This document shows, one piece after another, positions 23,429 through 29,973 of a stretch of 34,046 nucleotides of DNA. Position 1 is the stretch's first letter. The number at the start of each line of letters is the position of its first letter. The DNA is from a virus. Location: positions 1-34,046 of IMG/VR virus record IMGVR_UViG_3300032288_002406; one strand, 5' to 3'. The notes under the pieces were generated by a model. The model was not told where the DNA came from. It made no database searches and saw only the letters and a list, made by a program, of their open reading frames with translations. A program made the translations under genes and the position numbers.

Positions 23429-24530
23429 GTAAATAATTTTTTACTTTATCAATAATATAATCTATCTCCTCAGGCTTTACCCACCATCCGCACGGAATAG
23501 CGGACAAATTATTTACCACGCTTTCAAGGTTAGGTAAATAGCTTTGGTATTCTTTTACGCAAGTATGCTTATCATTTCTTTCATGAACTTGACTGACCAT
23601 TATTCCAGCCTCCTTCATTTTTTGATTAAACCTTTGCCTATCCTCAACTAAAATGGAAAATATCCAATAGGAACAATGATGGCTATAGTCATAATCTAAA
23701 AGCGTAATTCCTTTTACATCTTTTAATTCGTTTCTTAATTTCAAAGCGTTAAGCCTTGTTTTTCTAATATTATCATCTACGATATCGAGGTTGGCAATTC
23801 CAATTGATGCGTTTATGTCATTCATGTGCATCTTATAACCCCATTCTGGAATATCATTTTCACACCTGAAATCCGTTTTGTTTTTGTCGTCTCTGTCAAT
23901 ACCATACCAACGAAGTAACTTAGCCTTTTTGTATTCCTTTTCATTTGGTAAAATTAGCATACCACCGTCACCCGTCGTAAGGTGTTTAATAGCCTGAAAG
24001 CTAAAAGCGCAATAGTTAGCGGAATTTCCAATCATGTAATCATAATAGGTTGAACCGAAAGCATGAGCGCAATCCTCGATAATACTGAATTTAAAATATT
24101 CTTTTAGCCTTTCTATTTTTTGCAAGTCAACAGGATAACCTCCCCAATGTACCACCATGACGGCTGCTACCTTATCGTTTATTTTTGAGTTAACCGAATA
24201 AGGACTTATGTTTAATGTGTTCGGGTCAATATCTGCCCAAATTATTTTAAATCCTGCTGCAAGTATCGCCCAGTTGGTAGCCGTGCAAGTCAGGGGAGTT
24301 GTGATAATATATTCCTTATCAGGATATTTATCCTTTATTAATCTTAGTGCTAATTGTAAGGCTGATGTACCTGAGTTTACCGTTACTAAGTTTGGATTAT
24401 TAAACCTTTCTTTTAGCTTAAATTCAAATGCCTCATTGACTGACCCTTGACCGATAAATCCTGATTCTAAAACACCTTTTACCATAAAAGATGCTTTATC
24501 CGACATTGCTACCTTAAATAATGGTATCAT
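23421..24530 (-). CDS. DegT/DnrJ/EryC1/StrS-type sugar aminotransferase
   Basis: 369 residues, complete, with the full fold-I PLP pattern: an N-terminal FIGQGSVNEAFEFKLKERF, VTVNSGTSALQLAL, the EDCAHAFGSTY segment (PLP phosphate/ring contacts), and SFQAIKHLTTGDGGML with the Schiff-base lysine. Then WGYKMHMNDINASIGIANL and a C-terminal sugar-binding part follow. Such enzymes turn keto sugars bound to nucleotide (UDP or dTDP) into amino sugars. It overlaps the glycosyltransferase gene by 4 nt. With the transferases in the same operon it indicates synthesis of an amino sugar for attachment to DNA, virion or host glycan. The partner dehydratase is not encoded in this window, so substrate must come from the host. 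Confidence 0.85.
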   Translation of the reverse strand: MIPLFKVAMSDKASFMVKGVLESGFIGQGSVNEAFEFKLKERFNNPNLVTVNSGTSALQLALRLIKDKYPDKEYIITTPLTCTATNWAILAAGFKIIWADIDPNTLNISPYSVNSKINDKVAAVMVVHWGGYPVDLQKIERLKEYFKFSIIEDCAHAFGSTYYDYMIGNSANYCAFSFQAIKHLTTGDGGMLILPNEKEYKKAKLLRWYGIDRDDKNKTDFRCENDIPEWGYKMHMNDINASIGIANLDIVDDNIRKTRLNALKLRNELKDVKGITLLDYDYSHHCSYWIFSILVEDRQRFNQKMKEAGIMVSQVHERNDKHTCVKEYQSYLPNLESVVNNLSAIPCGWWVKPEEIDYIIDKVKNYLHD

Positions 24531-25216
24531 ATTAAATGAACTGAATGATTTTTAAAATATTTGTTTCCCTCATTTTCAAAAGGTGTGCCTATGTACTGGC
24601 TACAATTTCCTTTCATGACTTTTAGATTAATACTATTTTCCATTTGCCATAATACAAAAGGGAAAGAAACTTGGTCACGGGAAGAAAACTTGCAGACCTG
24701 TTCAAACCAAGATAAACCAAAATCAATTGTATTTTTGTTGACCTTTCTAATATAACAACCCATTTCGTAAAGTCCATAATACTCAGGCATTCCAACGGCT
24801 TTATAAAAATCTCTTTGTTGGTTGATTAAATCTGGACTATCCATTTTATCAATGGCGTTTAATTCCTGATATAAACACCTTCTTTGAGCATGGCGAAAAC
24901 AAAGTAAATCAAAATCGCCATACTCTTTATAAATATCCTCAGGATTAACCGCTAACTGGTGCGTTCCATCATGCCAAATAATATAATCGTAATGATTCCA
25001 ATACGACTGAGTTAAAATCTTAGGTACTTTTGCATTACGTCTCGCAGAAAAAGTCAAGTTGGAATAATTGTAATTTAACACTTGATTCCAAACATGAATA
25101 TCATGGTCAATGGTATCCACAAAAGCGTAATAATCGCAAGTATCAAAGACAATTTCAGGGTCAACCAATTTGTCTTTGCCCCCAGTTATAGCCGTTAAAA
25201 TGATTGTTCTATTCAT
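24527..25216 (-). CDS. TOD1/MUCI70 (DUF616)-like glycosyltransferase
   Basis: 229 residues, first gene of the minus-strand block. Motifs: NRTIILTAITGGKDKL, CDYYAFVDT, SARRNAKVPKILTQSYWNHY, YDYIIWHDGTHQL (the acidic HD/DG at the nucleotide-sugar site) and LCFRHAQRRCLYQELNAI. The 'RRNAK.PKI' and 'YDY.IW.D' elements are those I associate with the MUCI70/DUF616 family, a GT-A-like group. A typical substrate is a surface or wall glycan. A TATATTTG box lies 5 nt before its ATG. The target in this phage is unknown. Confidence 0.75.
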   Translation of the reverse strand: MNRTIILTAITGGKDKLVDPEIVFDTCDYYAFVDTIDHDIHVWNQVLNYNYSNLTFSARRNAKVPKILTQSYWNHYDYIIWHDGTHQLAVNPEDIYKEYGDFDLLCFRHAQRRCLYQELNAIDKMDSPDLINQQRDFYKAVGMPEYYGLYEMGCYIRKVNKNTIDFGLSWFEQVCKFSSRDQVSFPFVLWQMENSINLKVMKGNCSQYIGTPFENEGNKYFKNHSVHLI

Positions 25217-25220
25217 GTCA

Positions 25221-25228
25221 CAAATATA
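25221..25228 (-). promoter_or_regulatory. Candidate -7 box for the minus-strand block
   Basis: The minus strand reads TATATTTG, a match to TAnnTTTG, 5 nt upstream of the ATG at 25216. Transcription would begin at or next to the start codon, giving a leaderless message. No TTG -33 element is clear. Confidence 0.4.
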
Positions 25229-25277
25229 AGAAAATAAATTATCTTTATTTTTTTATAATTTTATAACTATTAAATAT

Positions 25278-25285
25278 TATCTTTG
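25278..25285 (+). promoter_or_regulatory. Candidate -7 box for the plus-strand block
   Basis: TATCTTTG, in a TTATCTTTGTG context typical of Bacteroidota promoters. It precedes the tRNA-like stretch and the first plus-strand gene by 170 nt. The same core occurs again at 28315-28322. No clear TTG lies 17-23 nt before it. Confidence 0.45.
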
Positions 25286-25287
25286 TG

Positions 25288-25427
25288 TGCAAGGTGGCGG
25301 AAGTTAGACGCAATGTGAAATGAAAGTGGTTATTGCAAAGTTAAGGGAACGTGCAATGGACGCTGGAAAACATTTAAAAATATTACCTTAATAATATTTG
25401 CTGGTATCGAATCCAGCCCTTACTACT
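25288..25427 (+). other. tRNA-like (Leu-type) remnant or structured leader
   Basis: A D-arm-like GGTGGCGGAAGTTAGACGC at 25293-25311 closely resembles the D-arm of tRNA-Leu (GCG/CGC stem). A T-arm-like GCTGGTATCGAATCCAGC follows at 25400-25417, but its loop has 8 nt, not 7. A perfect 7-bp stem AAATATT...AATATTT (25378-25399) could be a long variable arm. The outer stem pairs only in part (AAGG with CCTT). No anticodon stem is visible and the insert is too long, so it is not a working tRNA by eye. It may be a decayed tRNA, an intron-bearing one, or a leader RNA. Confidence 0.3.
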
Positions 25428-25455
25428 TATACAATTAAACAAAGACGGAAAACAA

Positions 25456-25923
25456 ATGACAAAAGTAATAACAACAAAAAAAGGGTTTAGCTGCACTGTT
25501 GATGCGGAAGACTACGAATTGCTATCCAAGTATTCATGGCACGTTATTAACGGACTTTTTGCAACCAATATGCTGGTTAACGGCAAATACCAAACAAGGT
25601 ATATGCACCGTATGTTGACCAATGCGCCAAATGGTGACGTTGTAATTCATATTGATAAGAATATGAGCAACAATTGCAAAAGTAATCTAATGGTTATGAG
25701 TCGTTCTGATTCCAGAATTACCCATGCAACCTCAAAGCGAAATAAAACTGGTTATCGTGGTGTTTCGTATCGTCCCGAGATGTTTAAGTACACGGCTGTT
25801 ATCAAGAAGAAGGAAAAAATAACGTATCTCGGTTGCTTTGATTGTCCAAAAGAGGCAAGTAAAGCATACGAAACGGCACTGGCAGAAATTTATCCGCATT
25901 TAATTCATTTAAGGAAAGTTTAA
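25456..25923 (+). CDS. HNH-AP2-like homing endonuclease, possibly degenerate
   Basis: 155 residues. The N-terminal part (TTKKGFSCTVDAEDYELLSK and YSWHVINGLFATNMLV) and YMHRMLTNAPNGDVVIHIDK, followed by NMSNNCKSNLMVMSRSDSRI, follow the HNH-AP2 pattern, but the usual VDH(I/L)NG core reads VIHIDKN: the Asp before the key His is Ile. The C-terminal KTGYRGVSYRPEMFKYTAVI...YLGCFDCPKEASKAYETALA is a full AP2-type DNA-binding domain. It may be a poorly active endonuclease or a DNA binder only. It starts 170 nt after a TATCTTTG box and precedes a structured RNA. Free-standing homing genes like this spread among phages. Confidence 0.7.
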   Translation: MTKVITTKKGFSCTVDAEDYELLSKYSWHVINGLFATNMLVNGKYQTRYMHRMLTNAPNGDVVIHIDKNMSNNCKSNLMVMSRSDSRITHATSKRNKTGYRGVSYRPEMFKYTAVIKKKEKITYLGCFDCPKEASKAYETALAEIYPHLIHLRKV

Positions 25924-25934
25924 AAATAATTTTA

Positions 25935-25942
25935 TATATTTG
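25935..25942 (+). promoter_or_regulatory. Candidate -7 box for the structured RNA / second HNH gene
   Basis: TATATTTG followed by CA, a perfect TAnnTTTG, 8 nt before the first hairpin of the structured RNA. The transcript would start about 25949, at the base of hairpin 1. It lies just downstream of the first HNH gene stop (25923). Confidence 0.45.
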
Positions 25943-25950
25943 CATAAATT

Positions 25951-26050
25951 CTTTTGATTGGTGTGGTAGTCAATCAAAAGAAAAATGAGCAAATTATTTT
26001 TGTTCACATGAGCCAAATAGTCTACCACCTATTTTGGCTCTTTTTATTTT
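25951..26050 (+). ncRNA. Three-hairpin RNA with complementary loops, ending in a terminator
   Basis: Hairpin 1 (25951-25980) has a perfect 10-bp stem CTTTTGATTG/CAATCAAAAG. Hairpin 2 (25986-26006) pairs TGAGCAAA with TTTGTTCA with one G-T pair. Hairpin 3 (26010-26040) is an 11-bp GAGCCAAATAG/CTATTTTGGCTC stem with one bulge, followed by TTTTTATTTT. Loop 1 contains GTGGTAG (25963-25969), the exact complement of CTACCAC (26022-26028) filling the loop of hairpin 3, so a 7-bp kissing interaction is possible. A -7 box stands 8 nt upstream. It could be an independent small RNA or an attenuator for the gene at 26057, which starts 7 nt after the T-run. Confidence 0.65.
26010..26050 (+). terminator. 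Rho-independent terminator (hairpin 3 of the structured RNA)
   Basis: An 11-bp stem with GC-rich base (GAGCC/GGCTC), loop TCTACCAC, then a T-rich tract. It lies between the first and second HNH genes and ends 6 nt before the next ATG. Translation of the second gene would need read-through or another start. Confidence 0.65.
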
Positions 26051-26056
26051 ACAAAA

Positions 26057-26545
26057 ATGGCTAAAGAAATTCAGTTAACACAAGGCAAAGTTGCAATCGT
26101 AGACGATGAGGACTACGAGTATTTGAACCAATGGAAATGGTATGCATCTAAAGATAGATATAAATTTTATGCCGTAAGAAATATAACAATATCTAAAGGT
26201 AAACAAAAAAGTATATCAATGCATAGGTTAATTAGTAATAATATAAATACAAAAATGCATACCGACCATTTGAATGGAGATGGATTAGATAATAGAAAAA
26301 TAAATTTAAGAATATGTACTCATAGTCAAAATTTAATGAATAGTAAATTAAGAAAAGATAGTACCTCAGGGTTTAAAGGGGTTACTTATTGTAAAAGAAA
26401 TAATAAATATGCTTCTGTAATAAAATTAAATCAAAAATTAATTTGGTTAGGATATTTTATCGACCCCTTAGACGCCGCCCGTGCCTACAACGAAGCTGCC
26501 TTGAAATATCATGGAGAATTTGCTAACCTTAATAAAATAGACTAA
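26057..26545 (+). CDS. HNH-AP2 homing endonuclease
   Basis: 162 residues. The full HNH core is MHRLISNNINTKMHTDHLNG, DGLDNRKINLRICTHSQNLM, with the TDHLNG/DNR..NLR motifs intact, and the AP2 domain (TSGFKGVTYCKRNNKYASVI then WLGYFIDPLDAARAYNEAA) at the end. It is the better conserved partner of the gene at 25456, about 30-40 percent similar by eye. The middle is very AT-rich while the last 25 codons (from about 26460) are GC-richer, a sign of patchwork origin. Likely acts as a free-standing endonuclease cutting a related phage lacking the gene. The initiator-like gene begins 2 nt after its stop. Confidence 0.85.
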   Translation: MAKEIQLTQGKVAIVDDEDYEYLNQWKWYASKDRYKFYAVRNITISKGKQKSISMHRLISNNINTKMHTDHLNGDGLDNRKINLRICTHSQNLMNSKLRKDSTSGFKGVTYCKRNNKYASVIKLNQKLIWLGYFIDPLDAARAYNEAALKYHGEFANLNKID

Positions 26546-26546
26546 A

Positions 26547-27566
26547 ATGGATTTTTCATTTAACATAGAATTTGCAAAAAGATACGGAGTTGATGAAGCT
26601 ATAATGGTTAAATCATTTCAATTCTGGATTAGATTAAACAAAGCAAACAAAGTTAATTATCATGATAAAAGGTATTGGACTTACAATACAAATAAGTCGC
26701 TAAGTGAATATTATTCTTTCTGGACTGAAAAACAAGTTAGAAGAATTATTGAATCATTGGTAGATAAGGAAATTTTAATAAAAGGTAATTACAATAAAAT
26801 TGCATACGATAGAACTATTTGGTATGCTTTTATGAATGAAGATTTATATTTATCAGATAATTTTCATCTTGAGGAAAATGCAAATTACGAAAAGGTAAAT
26901 ACCATTTTACCAAATGGGCAAATGGAAATTACTAAAAAGTCAAATGGAATTTCACGAAAGGGCGAACCTATACCAGTTACTAACCAAATACTAAATACAT
27001 TTACTAACTCAAATATTAATATTAAAAATTCAGATGAATTTTTGGAAGATGAAATTGAAATAAAGCAAAATGACAAAGTAAACCCTTTTACCATTGTTGC
27101 TAATTTGCAAAGTCAAAAAGAAAAAGAAAAAACTTCGGGTAAAAAAGAAAAAGAAAGCCGAGCCGAGCCGAAACCCGAGCGGAAGCCCAACCCGACGTAC
27201 GAAGCCTTTACAGTGTTCTGTCAAACGTTTGAACAGTTATCTGGTGCAGCATATCCTACCGACCAGAACGGAAATTACATTATGAGCCCCAAAGATGCTG
27301 GAGGCATGGTATACCTGTTGCGATGGCTTGAAAAAGTTGACAGAAATGGCAATACGATTGAAGCATTAAAAGTATTTTTACAAGCAGCTTGGTCATTGCC
27401 TGATAAATGGTTAAAAGCCAATTTTACACCAACCATTTTATACGGAAGGACAAATCAAATTTATACGGCTTACCAAACGTCATCACCAGCGGCAAAGAAA
27501 AAGGCGTATGACGATGAAGTTGACAGATTATTAGCAGAAGCAATGAAGAAATATCAAACACAATAA
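26547..27566 (+). CDS. Replication initiator / replisome-organiser-like protein
   Basis: 339 residues. The N-terminal winged-helix-like region (FSFNIEFAKRYGVDEAIMVK, FWIRLNKANKVNYHDKRYWT then YNTNKSLSEYYSFWTEKQVR) and IKGNYNKIAYDRTIWYAFMN are typical of phage DnaD/replication protein O-type starts. A long low-complexity linker follows (KEKEKTSGKKEKESRAEPKP), with a GC-rich patch near 27150-27210. The last third, with AFTVFCQTFEQLSGAAYPTD and LQAAWSLPDKWLKANFTPTI, is a DnaD-like helical part that probably binds the helicase loader or DNA. It may open the phage origin and load the host helicase. It follows the HNH gene by 2 nt. Confidence 0.7.
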   Translation: MDFSFNIEFAKRYGVDEAIMVKSFQFWIRLNKANKVNYHDKRYWTYNTNKSLSEYYSFWTEKQVRRIIESLVDKEILIKGNYNKIAYDRTIWYAFMNEDLYLSDNFHLEENANYEKVNTILPNGQMEITKKSNGISRKGEPIPVTNQILNTFTNSNINIKNSDEFLEDEIEIKQNDKVNPFTIVANLQSQKEKEKTSGKKEKESRAEPKPERKPNPTYEAFTVFCQTFEQLSGAAYPTDQNGNYIMSPKDAGGMVYLLRWLEKVDRNGNTIEALKVFLQAAWSLPDKWLKANFTPTILYGRTNQIYTAYQTSSPAAKKKAYDDEVDRLLAEAMKKYQTQ

Positions 27567-27578
27567 AAACGAAATAAA

Positions 27579-28313
27579 ATGAACCTACCAGCTATTGCAA
27601 ACACCTTAGAGGAAAAAATACAAGATGTTCAGGTTGTAATCAACAACCGAGAAAAACGATTGTTCAAAACTGGTGTCGTTGAATCTTTGCCAAAGATAAA
27701 CGATGTTGTTAAACACCTTTTACCATTGTATGGGATTGAAGCAAAGCCAGAACATTTAGTCGAGTTAACAGAATTTATATCGACATATAAATTAATTGCC
27801 GTTGAAGAAATTAAACTTGCCTTTGAGAAATTTGCACGGCAAGAACTAAACATTGACGAACATAAGCTGTACGGAAAAGTTGATTTGGCTGCCATAGGTA
27901 GAATCCTGACCGCTTATATTAACTGGAGGCAAAAGGTATATTATACCATAGATAGCGAAGACGAAAAGAAACGATTAAAGATGGAAGAGGAACAAAGGCA
28001 AATTGAGGCAAAGAAAAAGTTTTACCAAGAATTTCCAGAAATGTTAACAGGGTTTAAAGGCGAATCCTATAAAGACGTACCAGTTTACTGGTACGATGCA
28101 GCAATGGAAGCTGGTTTAATCCAGTATGCGGAAGGTGAAAAGAAAGCCATCTGGGAAGAAGCCCTTGAAATAGCATCAAAGATAAAGCCTGAGACAGATA
28201 ATTACTTTGACCTAAAAAGCAAATTGAAAAATGCTGCTCAACTTCAGGAAACAAACGCAAAGACAATCGCAAGGAAAATAGCTGTATATCGTATCGTTTT
28301 AAACCGTAAATAA
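27579..28313 (+). CDS. Hypothetical replication-linked protein
   Basis: 244 residues starting 13 nt after the initiator-like gene. It is helical and charged (VVKHLLPLYGIEAKPEHLVE, YKLIAVEEIKLAFEKFARQE, then KVDLAAIGRILTAYINWRQK). A K/E-rich coiled coil follows (KKRLKMEEEQRQIEAKKKFY), then ALEIASKIKPETDNYFDLKS near the end. No ATPase motif is present, so it is not a typical helicase loader of the DnaC type. A partner of the initiator-like protein is a reasonable guess from position. A TATCTTTG box begins 2 nt after its stop codon region. Confidence 0.6.
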   Translation: MNLPAIANTLEEKIQDVQVVINNREKRLFKTGVVESLPKINDVVKHLLPLYGIEAKPEHLVELTEFISTYKLIAVEEIKLAFEKFARQELNIDEHKLYGKVDLAAIGRILTAYINWRQKVYYTIDSEDEKKRLKMEEEQRQIEAKKKFYQEFPEMLTGFKGESYKDVPVYWYDAAMEAGLIQYAEGEKKAIWEEALEIASKIKPETDNYFDLKSKLKNAAQLQETNAKTIARKIAVYRIVLNRK

Positions 28314-28314
28314 T

Positions 28315-28322
28315 TATCTTTG
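28315..28322 (+). promoter_or_regulatory. Candidate -7 box for a short transcript
   Basis: TATCTTTG, perfect TAnnTTTG, directly after the stop of the 244-residue gene and about 37 nt before a terminator hairpin. Only about 60 nt lie between start site and terminator, so any product is a very short RNA. Confidence 0.4.
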
Positions 28323-28328
28323 TGGTGC

Positions 28329-28390
28329 ATACTTGTAAAATCTGGTTTTTCGTTTTGGAGTGAGGTAAATTTTTATCTCACTTTTTTTTT
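28329..28390 (+). ncRNA. Candidate short RNA ending at a terminator
   Basis: About 62 nt run from the predicted start of the -7 box at 28315 to the end of the terminator at 28359-28390, with no room for a gene. This is a guess from promoter and terminator spacing only. The stretch could instead be the 3' end of the upstream operon. Confidence 0.25.
28359..28390 (+). terminator. Rho-independent terminator after the replication genes
   Basis: Stem AGTGAG (28359-28364) with CTCACT (28377-28382), extendable through G-T and A-T pairs to about ten, then an eight- to nine-T tract. It ends the initiator operon and lies just upstream of promoter module copy 1. Confidence 0.75.
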
Positions 28391-28458
28391 AAAAATATTT
28401 GTGTAAATATTTTTTTGTTTCAAAAATTGTTTTTAAATTTACGTATTGAAAATAACAA
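28391..28458 (+). promoter_or_regulatory. Promoter-operator module, copy 1
   Basis: Inverted repeat AAAATATTT-GTGT-AAATATTTT (28392-28413), then TTG at 28415-28417, a 16-nt spacer and TAAATTTA at 28434-28441 (near TAnnTTTG). The predicted start is about 28448, ahead of the ATG at 28471. The same block recurs at 32443 and 33856. A dimeric repressor or activator sitting on the inverted repeat would touch the -33 box. Confidence 0.7.
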
Positions 28459-28470
28459 AAACAACCAATT

Positions 28471-28755
28471 ATGAAAAACATGACTTATGTAATCCAACAA
28501 TCTTTGATTGATGCTTCATCGTATGATGCTTACCATTACGCACGTCGAATTTTATCTTTTCACATTAATTTTAATTTTGGTTTATCATTAGATGATTTAC
28601 CAGACACATCAGAATTATGTGATATTTCTGATTCTATTTGTGATATAATTAAAGAACACAGAAGAGGAGATATTAACGAATCTAATGCTATTTATGATAT
28701 AGAAATGATATTAGATGACGTTGATATTGATTTTATCGAATGTCAGGTTTATTAA
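28471..28755 (+). CDS. Small acidic early protein, function unknown
   Basis: 94 residues, the first gene after module copy 1. It is strongly acidic: about 19 Asp/Glu against about 6 Lys/Arg, with SLDDLPDTSELCDISDS and EMILDDVDIDFIEC. It shows no signal peptide or known motif. Start chosen at the ATG after the AACAACCAATT leader. Acidic small early proteins of phages sometimes mimic DNA to block restriction or other host enzymes, but that is only a possibility here. Confidence 0.65.
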   Translation: MKNMTYVIQQSLIDASSYDAYHYARRILSFHINFNFGLSLDDLPDTSELCDISDSICDIIKEHRRGDINESNAIYDIEMILDDVDIDFIECQVY

Positions 28756-28762
28756 TTTATTA

Positions 28763-28790
28763 GGGGTGCAGCATCCAAACCAACTGCAAA
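28763..28790 (+). repeat. Intergenic hairpin repeat, copy 1
   Basis: GGGGTGCAGCATCC followed by an AACTGCAAA end; TGCAG (28767-28771) pairs with CTGCA (28784-28788). The same element occurs at 29108-29135. It may be a processing site, RNA-stability element or protein site between adjacent small genes. Confidence 0.6.
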
Positions 28791-28815
28791 TTTTTAAACT
28801 TTAAAACAACCAATC

Positions 28816-29100
28816 ATGACAAATTTTGCAGATTTTTTAAACTCTTTAGGTTCTTCAGATTTGGAAAGCCTACAAATTATTTTGAATACATATAACGAAT
28901 ATTATCTGATTTGTTCTAATGATATTGAAGACATTGGATTTAACAAGTCTTCTGGTTATGTATGGCTTTTACTTGAAAACGTAATAACTATTCTTAGTTG
29001 TTTTGGTCAAAGTGTAGAATTTATGACCATAGATAGTCGTGGAAATGAAATATTTCATGATACCTATTACGATGCTATTAATCACAAATTTTTAGTATAA
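28816..29100 (+). CDS. Small acidic early protein, function unknown
   Basis: 94 residues, starting 60 nt after the previous gene and after the hairpin repeat. It is acidic in its middle (SDLESLQIILNTYNEYYLIC, SNDIEDIGFNKSSGYVWLLL) and has a hydrophobic stretch LLLENVITILSCF that is probably buried. Its size and first-half pattern resemble the neighbouring 94-residue protein only loosely. The ACAACCAATC leader precedes the ATG. No known family. Confidence 0.65.
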   Translation: MTNFADFLNSLGSSDLESLQIILNTYNEYYLICSNDIEDIGFNKSSGYVWLLLENVITILSCFGQSVEFMTIDSRGNEIFHDTYYDAINHKFLV

Positions 29101-29107
29101 TCAAAAC

Positions 29108-29135
29108 GGGGTGCAGCATCCGCCAAAACTGCAAT
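29108..29135 (+). repeat. Intergenic hairpin repeat, copy 2
   Basis: GGGGTGCAGCATCC and AACTGCAA as at 28763, with the loop CATCCGCCAAAA instead of CATCCAAACCAA; the TGCAG/CTGCA stem is kept while the loop varies, which favours a role of the folded form. Confidence 0.6.
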
Positions 29136-29150
29136 TTAAAAACAACCGAT

Positions 29151-29363
29151 ATGAAAACAATAGAAGTTATCAGGGTTAACAGTGAACACGAAGCCAACGT
29201 GTACAAGTCAATCCTTGAAGGCAAATCTGAATTCCAATTCATGGTAAACATTCTTCATGCACCAAACGGGTATCACGTTTGCGCCTCTACTTACTTTGAG
29301 GCAAAGAAAAAGGAAATGAGGGAAGCAGCTTATTTCCTGATAGATAAAACATTCTGGACTTAA
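29151..29363 (+). CDS. Small early protein, function unknown
   Basis: 70 residues following hairpin copy 2. Pattern: MKTIEVIRVNSEHEANVYKS, then SEFQFMVNILHAPNGYHVCA and FEAKKKEMREAAYFLIDKTF. It looks like an alpha/beta mini-protein with one cysteine. The ACAACCGAT leader before the ATG matches its neighbours. No family recognised. Confidence 0.65.
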   Translation: MKTIEVIRVNSEHEANVYKSILEGKSEFQFMVNILHAPNGYHVCASTYFEAKKKEMREAAYFLIDKTFWT

Positions 29364-29388
29364 TTTTTTACAAATAAAACAACCAATC

Positions 29389-29631
29389 ATGAAGATTACA
29401 AAATTTAGACTTAGGCATTGCCTTGACCCTTATTTAGAACATTACGTTAACGTTGTATTTGCCTACGGTGACGGAAACTACGGAGATGAGTCAATGCCAC
29501 ACCGTGACGAATTATACGACATTTACGGCTATGACTTTGAGCCAACACATTGCGAAGGTCACTACGAAAATTTAAACCTTGAAAATCTTGTATTAGATAA
29601 CGAGGATGAATGGGTAGAATTAGACTATTAA
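29389..29631 (+). CDS. Small, very acidic early protein
   Basis: 80 residues with about 19 Asp/Glu against 5 Lys/Arg, mostly in the second half (RDELYDIYGYDFEPTHCEGH, then LVLDNEDEWVELDY). It has a basic N-terminus (MKITKFRLRHC). Starts after AACAACCAATC. The C-terminal acidic face could copy a DNA backbone, as in anti-restriction proteins, but no motif confirms this. Confidence 0.65.
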   Translation: MKITKFRLRHCLDPYLEHYVNVVFAYGDGNYGDESMPHRDELYDIYGYDFEPTHCEGHYENLNLENLVLDNEDEWVELDY

Positions 29632-29652
29632 ACAACCAAAAAACAACCAATC

Positions 29653-29973
29653 ATGGAACAATCACTAAATGATTTAATCAGCTTTTATCAAAACAAGATA
29701 GAAGAATTGCACACCGAAATTAGGCAAATGAACGACCAGAGAATTAAGGACTGGCAAATTGCTTTGGAATTTCGTGGTTATGCTCACCGTATGATATTGT
29801 ATTATGTAAACATGTACAGACGTGACCGTTTACCATTTTACATTGATAATGTGAGAGACATGAAAGTACAACTTGAAGCACACAATGACTCTGGAGAATC
29901 AACAATAAATAGGTTTAGAATAAACTTAATTGAAAAATGCGATGAAGCAATCTCTGAAATGGAAGCGTTATGA
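29653..29973 (+). CDS. Small helical protein, function unknown
   Basis: 106 residues. Starts after AACAACCAATC. A long N-terminal helix (MEQSLNDLISFYQNKIEELH, TEIRQMNDQRIKDWQIAL) is followed by HRMILYYVNMYRRDRLPFYI and a charged C-terminus (NLIEKCDEAISEMEAL). It has coiled-coil features and no known motif. The last codons overlap the next gene by 4 nt (ATGA). Confidence 0.6.
   Translation: MEQSLNDLISFYQNKIEELHTEIRQMNDQRIKDWQIALEFRGYAHRMILYYVNMYRRDRLPFYIDNVRDMKVQLEAHNDSGESTINRFRINLIEKCDEAISEMEAL

Noticed and set aside
25217-25455. Integration site or integrase-linked attachment region at a tRNA-like sequence
   Set aside because: No integrase or excisionase is visible and no repeated core was found, so lysogeny cannot be claimed.
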